DNA of 63,052 nt from Rhizoclosmatium globosum. Lineage: Eukaryota > Chytridiomycota > Chytridiomycetes > Chytridiales > Chytriomycetaceae. The notes under the pieces were generated by a model, which was not told the origin of the DNA, did not search any database, and saw only the letters and a program-made list of their open reading frames with translations. Position 1 is the first letter of the stretch. The number at the start of each line of letters is the position of its first letter. The translations under genes and the position numbers were made by a program. Below, piece by piece: positions 56,114 through 63,052 of the stretch. The DNA lies in contig MCGO01000216.1 in the NCBI GenBank assembly GCA_002104985.1, positions 1 to 63,052 of the forward strand. Reading direction: 5' to 3'.

Positions 56114-58596
56114 TCAATTGGTTGCATTCTTCAATCGGTTCTTTTCCAACACAACCAAAACCGCTTCTCTGTCACGACCCGTTCTTGTCATCAATATTTG
56201 AATTAGTTTCTCATTGAACTTTTCTCTCTTTTCAGCATTTTCCAGTTTCTCATACACCAAAATAACATCTTGCAATGCATCAATCGTCTTAAAGTCCTGG
56301 GAGCCTCTTGTTTCACGATGGTATTCCAACAGTTGAGTCAAATATGGTTCAGATTTTGCAAAGTCTCCATCCTTGAACAGTCGCTTAGCATACCGCTCAA
56401 GTGTCGCCATCGTATCCTCGTGATTCACTCCTTGCAACTCCCTTCTCGCGTTCAAACACTGCAAATAGTAATCTGAGGCTACAGAGTGTAACCCAGCTTT
56501 CTCATACAGCATACCAAGAGTCTCTAACAAAAGACAACGGGTCTTATTAAGTGGCGAGTATTTCATATGGAACTCAAGGTTCATAACGAGGAACGGCTCG
56601 GCCTCACGCAATCGGTTTTGGGTATAGTACAATAACGCGAGATTCGTCCAACTAATATAAGTTTGAGGATGGCTTTCCGGAAGAATGCCTTGTCCCGCGG
56701 ACGTGGCCATTAAATAAAGCTGTTCCGCTTCTTCCTCGTTCCCGAGTTTTTCCATCACATCACCAAGGGCGTTCATTGTAATCAAAGTGGATACGTGTTT
56801 TCCCAGGGTGGCCTTGAGTTTTTCAAGGCAGGAACGGAGGATTGGTTCTGCTTCTTGAAGTCGATTTTGAGCGACGTAACAGTGACCCAGATTGTGCATG
56901 GAGTTCAAGGTGTCAGCGTGATTCTCTCCGAGGAGGACGGTCCGCTCTTGGATACACTGCTTGAACATTGATTCCGCTTCTTCCCAACGCTGTAGGGCTT
57001 GGTATACTCCACCAAGACTGTTCATTGTAGAAAGTGTTTGGCTGTGCTTGAGTCCAAACACTCGCATCTGCTTGTCCAAAATACGTATAAATAGCGTCTC
57101 GGCTTCGTTGAAAGCGCCCATCCGAAGCTTCAGTTGAGCGACATTTGATAAGGTTGTGTGAACGAGATTATGGTCAGGACCAAATGTTTCTTCCAAAAGA
57201 GCAGTACTGGACTCGTACAATTTCAAAGCCTCTTGTTCACGAGAGAAGGACGAGTAGCAGAGTGCCAGATTATTTTGGGCCATCAATGTACGTTCATGTT
57301 TGGGTCCAAAAAGCTCGGTCGCAAGTTGAAAACAGCTTTCGTTCACAGAAAGAGCACGATCGGCTTGGCCCTGCTTGATTAAACTGTTCAGAGTTAGTTG
57401 ACAATTGGGTGAACCGAACCTCTAAATCTTACGCAAGTCCCAATACTGCCTTTGCTCCCAGCTCCAATTCCTGCGGCAGATTGTCACGTTCAAGAATACT
57501 GTCCATCATGTCCACAGATTCCTTCCACTTGCCAGTATCATTCAACAACGAACCCAAAGCAATTGAAGCAACAATAACTTCCCCTTCCTCCCCATTCTCC
57601 TTCCAAGTCGTAATACAATCCTGATACAACAATATCGCTTTTTCATACTCATTTCTGGCCTTGAAGATTCTGCCCAGCGCGTACTTCCAAGACGCTCCCA
57701 GCAATGCATCTGAATCAGAAGCATCAACCAGGTCTTGTAATCGCTTCACGATCCATTCATTAAATACACGGAACACCATTCTATCCATTTCAATATAACC
57801 AACTTCCTCTCGCACTATTTGAGAGATTTTCGCCAAGTCCGCTGGATTCGTAGCCTGTGCCGTTTCCGTGTTCACCGCCGCCAGAAGATTATAAAACTCA
57901 GCAGGATCCCGCTTCAAGCTCTCCAAAAACTTTGATGCTTGTGTGGGGGCCATCGCAACATGAAACTCACTGCTCGTCTTGATACATGCATACAACTCAA
58001 AGATACACCAAGCTCGTTTCAACGGAATCGGGTCATGCACAGGATCCAAAATCATGACTACATTCTTCATTTTCTTGATCGCCGTCAAGAACGTAGTCTG
58101 CCACCAATGAAACGGTTTCGCTGCTGTGTTGTGCTGCGAGTTTGAAAAGAGGTCGAACCAAAGGATTGTAGTTGATTCGTCGAGGTTGTTTTCGGTGATC
58201 CAGTGTTGCAGGGCGTCGATGACAGTGAGGAAGGGGTACATCCACGCGTGGGATATGAACCATTGTGATTCTTTTACGAGTGGCGTTGTTGAGTGGGTGG
58301 ACTTGTAGTGCGCACAGAGGGAGAGGCCCGTGGCGGTTGTCATTGGCTTCACAAACTCGAAACAAATGTCTGTCGTTGTTTTGCCGGTGAGAGCAGATCG
58401 GCCGCCCCAGGCCTCGACGAGGTGTTTGAAGTGAGAGAACGGAAGGCCCAGCGTCGACATGGCATTTGGGTCTGAGAGCGATTCGTTCTGTGGAAAGTGT
58501 TTAGATTGCAAAGTGGGAAACGGAGACTGTACTTACGATACTCTGGAAGGAAGACGCAGGTGGGAAACACTGCACCATTGGCTTACGTGGTCCCAT
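56114..58596 (-). CDS. TPR protein with N-terminal TIR-like domain
   Basis: Three exons, 58596-58537, 58487-57433 and 57383-56114, give 794 aa in frame; the second intron has an ACTAAC branch site. Residues about 75-215 show a TIR-like pattern: SQWFISHAWMYPFLTVIDAL, ILWFDLFSNSQHN, MKNVVMILDPVHDPIPLKRA and WCIFELYA, with the WC.FE stretch typical of TIR-type folds. The C-terminal half has kinesin-light-chain-like TPRs, each about 42 residues (TMNSLGGVYQALQRWEEAES, SMHNLGHCYVAQNRLQEAEP). There is no NB-ARC/NACHT ATPase in between. Such proteins are expanded in some aquatic fungi and protists; function is unknown. The TIR assignment is by eye. Confidence 0.8.
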
Positions 58597-58908
58597 TTCA
58601 ATTTTCGCCAAGATCTACCAACTATTTTTAAATCTAATTGCGTCGAACTTTTATGAATATGGTGCTTTTGTCTAATGTGAGGGAGAATCTAAGCGAAGTG
58701 CTCCAACCACCAGCTTACCTCATCCACTGACCTTGACTGCCAGAAAATGCAGCCAGATATATTACAATTCATTTTTTATACATTTATTTGATAAGTTGCT
58801 GTTCGTTGAGGGCTTGCGCTTCGGGCCCTCGTTTTTTTGCAGTTGAAATCTCCTCGCAACAACAATCTAAATTGAATAGGATCATTGTCAATACAAAGCA
58901 GCGATTCA
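58597..58908. other. Divergent intergenic region
   Basis: 312 bp between the TPR gene (minus) and the MFS gene (plus). It must carry both promoters. An A/T-rich stretch occurs around 58770-58795; no specific site is identified. Confidence 0.45.
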
Positions 58909-60334
58909 ATGATTGCAGTACCGGAAAGCTCGGCCCCTGTCAAGGAGGCAGTTGAGACTGCATTGGCAACAGTTCCAAGCATAGAAGTTGACGAAGTGAT
59001 ATCGGATTACCCAGATGGCGGCCTCCAAGCATGGCTCGTCGTTGCCGGAACATTCATTGCGCATTTCCTCGTAAGTCGAAAGCTTTCTGTTACCCTATAC
59101 CTCCGGTCATGCCCAAAAACTCACCAAAGCCACAACCATCAGGTCTTTGGAGTCATCTACTCATTCGGAATCTACAATTCATATTATTTGAACCTTGGCG
59201 TAAGTATTTCCCCCCCCGCTTTCATTCCGTTAGATCCGGTTCTGATTCCTCTGATTCGATAATCACAATTAGATTGGAAGTGCCGCAGCCGTATCAATGA
59301 TTGGAAGCGTTGGAATCGCATTAATGGACTTACTATGCATCTCAGCAAGTATACTTGCTGAGAAATTCGGGTTTCGTCAAGTCATATTCCTTGGGACGGT
59401 GTTCATGTCGCTGGGTCTTTTCCTCTCATCATTCACAACGTCGCTCCCGTTGTTGATTTGTACTCAAGGTGTTATGTTTGGTATTGGAGCAAGTTTCATT
59501 TATTTGCCTGCTGTGTCGTTGCCTGCACAATGGTTTCTCAAGAAGCGTGGGTTGGCGATGGGGATTGCTGTGAGTGGAAGTGGGTGTGGAGGTTTAGTCT
59601 TCTCGATTCTCTCGGCAAAGCTGTTGGAAAGCGTTGGCCTCGCATGGACATTACGAGTTACTGCCATTATTTGCTTGGTTCTCATGTCACTCTTTGTTCC
59701 GTTCATGAAAACTCGAATTCCACCAAGGAAAGGAAAAGCCGATTACACCTTCCTCAAGAAAGCGTCGTTTTACTACCTCTTCTTTGCTTGCTTCTTCTTC
59801 ACGTTCAGCGAGTACATTTCTGTGGACTTTATCCCACTCTATGCACAAATGCGGTTAGGGCTGCCTTTGGCCGATCAAGCAACGATTATGTCGGTTTACA
59901 ATGGAAGTAATATCGCAGGGCGATTGTTGATGGGCTTTTTGTCTGACAAGTATCTCGGTCACTTGAATTCCTGGGTTATTTGCTTGTGGGTAACTGTGAT
60001 TGGTGTGTGCACATGGCTTGCAGCAGCTAGTTACGTGTCACTGGCAGTTGTGAGTGCTGTTATTGGATTCTTTGATGGTGGATTTTGGTGCCTATTTCCC
60101 GTCGTTGTCGCGAAAGTATTTGATGGAGATTCCAGCCTTGCCACATTACTTGGAACGACTTATACACTTGTAACTGTCGCAAACTTGGCCGGACCTCCGT
60201 TATCAGGGTTGATTTTAGAAAAGTATGGCTTGGATTGGATGGTTATCTTTGTTGCAGGTTTGGCGCTTTTGGCGGCTCTGCCAGGAACCCAAGGACGTCT
60301 TTCATTCTCAAAAACTATATTCGCAAAAGTTTAA
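58909..60334 (+). CDS. MFS transporter, monocarboxylate-permease type
   Basis: Three exons, 58909-59070, 59143-59199 and 59273-60334, give 426 aa. The start ATG is followed by a cytosolic stretch and PDGGLQAWLVVAGTF, the DGGxxAW hallmark of the MCT group of fungal MFS carriers. Twelve helices can be traced; motif-like loops are AEKFGFRQVIF and GRLLMGFLSDKYLG. Family members move monocarboxylates, riboflavin or related acids; the substrate cannot be read from the sequence. The stop lies 157 bp from the convergent CRM1 stop. Confidence 0.88.
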
Positions 60335-60490
60335 ATCAGTGTATAATAGAATAAATATACGCCTTGTAAAAATCAGCATTTATTTCAAAAAACAAACAAT
60401 AGAGTAAATTAGAGCAATGGCAAAAGAAAAACCAGACCAATCACGTTATAAAAACAGTAACACCAAATACACGGACCAACAACACTTTCC

Positions 60491-63052
60491 TTAGTCCATC
60501 ATACCATCGTCAGGTCGGTCGTACACCTTGACCATTCCAGGAATCCTCAATGCAGCAGCCCTCTCACTCTCCAACTTCATCTTGGCTTCGGCTTCCTTCT
60601 CCTCCAAGTACAAGTCACTGTTATCATCTCCACTAAACTCCTTCAACGTAATCAAGAAGTCTCTCAAGTGCATCTTGAAAGCCATCAAGTCCTTGTTGTG
60701 TTCAAACAGACCAAGAACGAATTGACGGACTTGGTTTGGTTGAAGGTGAGGGAATGCGTTGTGCAAGAGAAGCATGACGTGCTCTCGCAGGAACTCTTGG
60801 TTTGACATGTTGGGGTTTGGAACTGAAGCTGGGTTGAAGAGGGGGGCGGAGATTTGGTTGCTGTCAACCATTTGGAACATTTGGGCGAGGATGACTGATT
60901 GCAGCTTAAAACCAGATTTGTGGAAGGCGTTGGTGAGGACAAAGAAGATGTCTTGAAGAATGTTGAGGTAGTAGGTTTGGAAGAACGAGTTTGAGATGGA
61001 TCGGTCGCACTTTGCAAAGTTGTTGATCAAGTCAAGACAAATAGTCAATCCAAGGTCACTGATGTCTCTCATTGTATGCTTGAATCCCCAAACAACACTG
61101 TCCAGGAAGAGTTTGAACATTGGTGCAGGGAGGTTGAGCAAGGCTACAAAACAAAATCAGAGATTCAAAATCTAGGGGAGAAAAGGGCATACCTGGGAAA
61201 CAACTGACGTTGATCGAGTAAATCATCTTGAAGAATCCAGCACGGTGCTCTGGGTAATTCTCAAAGTCCTTGTTGATCATATTCAGTGTACACTCGAAAA
61301 CAGCATCCAAAATCGGTGGAACTTTATCAACAATCAAATCCTGTCGTCCAAGATCCTTCACGATTAGTATATTCAGTTCTGCTACACAACAAACAAAGAC
61401 AAAACTCACCCCGAATCTTGTAATAACACCCGCCATCAAGTTCAAGACCTCAGCCTCTCTCGCCTGCTCCACGTTTCTAGCGTAATCGACCAACACGGCC
61501 TCCAACAGAGGTGGAATCATATTCTGGTTGATGGCTTGCAAATCTTCAACCTTTCCAATGAAGGTATCAATCAACTTCAGGACTTCTTTCTTGATTGTGC
61601 GCATTCCTCGAACGCGTGGAGTTTGCGTGGCAATAAGACCCTGTGTTGCAACAGAGTCGCTGATGAGTTGTGACACCGCCTTGTACAATTCCAAAAGCTC
61701 AAAGTAGATTTTCTGGATCTGGAATATGAAAGGAGCTCCAATGGAGGTGCAAGCGGCAACGTTGGTTTTGATAATGTTTCCAAGAATTTTCACGCTGTCG
61801 GGGCTGTTGAGGATGTTTGGGTTGCGGCCAGCCTCCTGGATAATGTTTGCCCACTACACCAAGATTTAACAACCAAAAAACAAAGAAAGCGAAACTCACA
61901 GCTTGGTTAGGCAGCTCCATCAATCCATAGATCATTCGCTCCTGAAGCTGTCTGTTTGGCTGCGCCGAAATCATGTATCCGACAGACTCATAGAAGGAGT
62001 GGACTTGGTGAGGCTGAAGATCGCCAGTAATCACATCAATTTGTTTCAAAATCTCTTCGTCAATGAAAGGCTGGAGCTCGCCTGGCTGTTGCATAACAAA
62101 CTGACGTTTACACTTTTGGCAAATCTTCATAAACGTGTCACAAGCCATATCCTGAACACCTATTCAAAGGCAATCAGCAAAATCACACCCACAAAAAAGT
62201 AACAAACCTTCGTGCAACTCGTGCATGAATTCAAACAGCTTCTTGACAACAGTCTTCAAAAACTTCCAGTGCGCCTTCAAGAAACGAGGATACTGTCCGA
62301 CAATATACATAATGTTGGAAGCAACGACGGCCTTGTTGTCCTTCCTCGCTTCATTTCACACAAACTGAGAAGATACTTGATGAAGTGACCAAGAACCGCT
62401 TCTCTGTTTCTTCGTTCATGCTCCCGAAATGAACCAATCGCCCAGGCGAGTTTGTTGAGGTTGTCCCAGGACCACTCAGAGCCGTCCATCTATCGAACGT
62501 TAGTCCCATCAAAACCTCAATAAAAACACAAACCTGCTTCGACAACTTGTCCGTCATAATAGACTCTGTGTCGTCCACATCCAAGTGCGTAAGATACACC
62601 AACACTTCTCTCATACTCTTGTACACACGATTGTGTCACTCTCCTTCAAAGTCTCACGCACAATCTCTCCTTCGTCATTCTCAACCACAAGAACTTCCTC
62701 AGGCTTCACCATGCGCTCAATCATAACGACACGAAGGTGTGACAACACTTGAGTGTAAATGTGTTTGCGGAGGTTGGGATGGTTGAGCTGTTGTTGTTGC
62801 TGTTGGTATCCAAGATTCAGGAGAGGCATTTCGGAGGATGGAATGTGTTGGACTTCTTCGTAAAGCTCAGAAACGAGTTTGTTCCAGTATTCGAGGCAGA
62901 CTTTGAAGATTTCGCGATCTTTGACAAGAGATACGCGAATAAGATATCCATGGGCTGCAAGAAGAAGTTCCCGGTTGGCTCCAGCTTCGACAACCTGTGT
63001 AAAAGGAGATTTAGCTTTGTGCTTTGTCGAATATTTTATCATACCTTTCAAA
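60491..63052 (-). CDS. CRM1: Exportin-1 (CRM1), 3' part
   Basis: Nuclear export receptor for leucine-rich NES cargo with Ran-GTP. The gene enters from the right edge, so the N-terminal part is missing. Exons in order: 63052-63045 (partial), 62994-62534, 62489-62208, 62159-61900, 61853-61410, 61355-61193 and 61143-60491. Typical stretches are [60 protein letters not shown] and [19 protein letters not shown]. The NES-groove Cys targeted by leptomycin B is present in [10 protein letters not shown] (codon 62360-62358). About four small frame slips occur between 62340 and 62630, mostly in short homopolymers, while the downstream exons are clean. Confidence 0.95.

Noticed and set aside
1..63052. 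CRISPR arrays, prophage or bacterial operons
   Set aside because: Genes are intron-bearing and eukaryotic; no direct-repeat/spacer structure occurs except the three-copy 111-bp repeat, which has no spacers.

Overview
The window looks like nuclear DNA of a zoosporic (chytrid-type) fungus. The genes are eukaryotic, closely packed on both strands, and mostly split by short GT-AG introns (about 45-75 nt, often with a TACTAAC-like branch site). Fungal metabolism is present: LYS9 of the alpha-aminoadipate lysine pathway, ARO2, and the fungal flippases DRS2 and NEO1. A RABL2-type GTPase, a family otherwise linked to cilia and flagella, suggests a swimming-spore stage. This assignment is an inference from gene content; no marker gene was compared.

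Layout. 0-3 kb: a broken coiled-coil ORF, a gene-poor stretch with two diverged repeat units, and one hypothetical gene. 3.3-11 kb: an acidic hypothetical gene, DRS2 (14 exons) and TSC13 (9 exons). 11.3-12.7 kb: two probable small multi-exon genes with no long ORF. 12.8-17.7 kb: LYS9, a frame-broken Sel1-TIR gene running into half of a 2OG-Fe(II) dioxygenase, and CAB4. 17.7-20.5 kb: three tandem F-box-like paralogues. 20.6-31.7 kb: a RidA-like gene, GPI16 (PIG-T), WDR59, RABL2 and ARO2. 31.9-35.6 kb: two tandem membrane Cache-type sensor genes. 35.8-44.6 kb: PHO89, a gene-poor stretch with an F-box-family relic, a one-exon zinc-macrodomain/SirTM sirtuin fusion, a seven-helix membrane protein, a glycosyltransferase and a fourth F-box-like paralogue. 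44.6-52.2 kb: NEO1 and PBP1 (ataxin-2). 52.2-54.2 kb: non-coding, with a 111-bp tandem repeat. 54.2-63 kb: a DUF4097-like protein, an LRR protein, a TIR-like/TPR protein, an MFS carrier and the 3' part of CRM1 (exportin-1).

How the genes relate. Most are unrelated housekeeping genes: lipid flipping and elongation, GPI anchoring, CoA, lysine and aromatic synthesis, TORC1 sensing, nuclear export. Scattered among them are accessory genes of types that expand in chytrids: the F-box-like family, LRRs, Cache sensors, Sel1-TIR and TIR-like-TPR proteins. The most distinctive gene is the macrodomain-SirTM fusion, which would carry an NAD-dependent ADP-ribosyl writer and its eraser in one polypeptide.

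Data quality. Several conserved genes (Sel1-TIR/2OG, WDR59, RABL2, ARO2, the second Cache gene and CRM1) are broken by one-base frame slips, usually in short homopolymers and in tight clusters, while about 18 kb of other coding sequence is clean. Because CRM1 is normally essential, local assembly errors are the likelier cause, so pseudogene calls here should be made cautiously.
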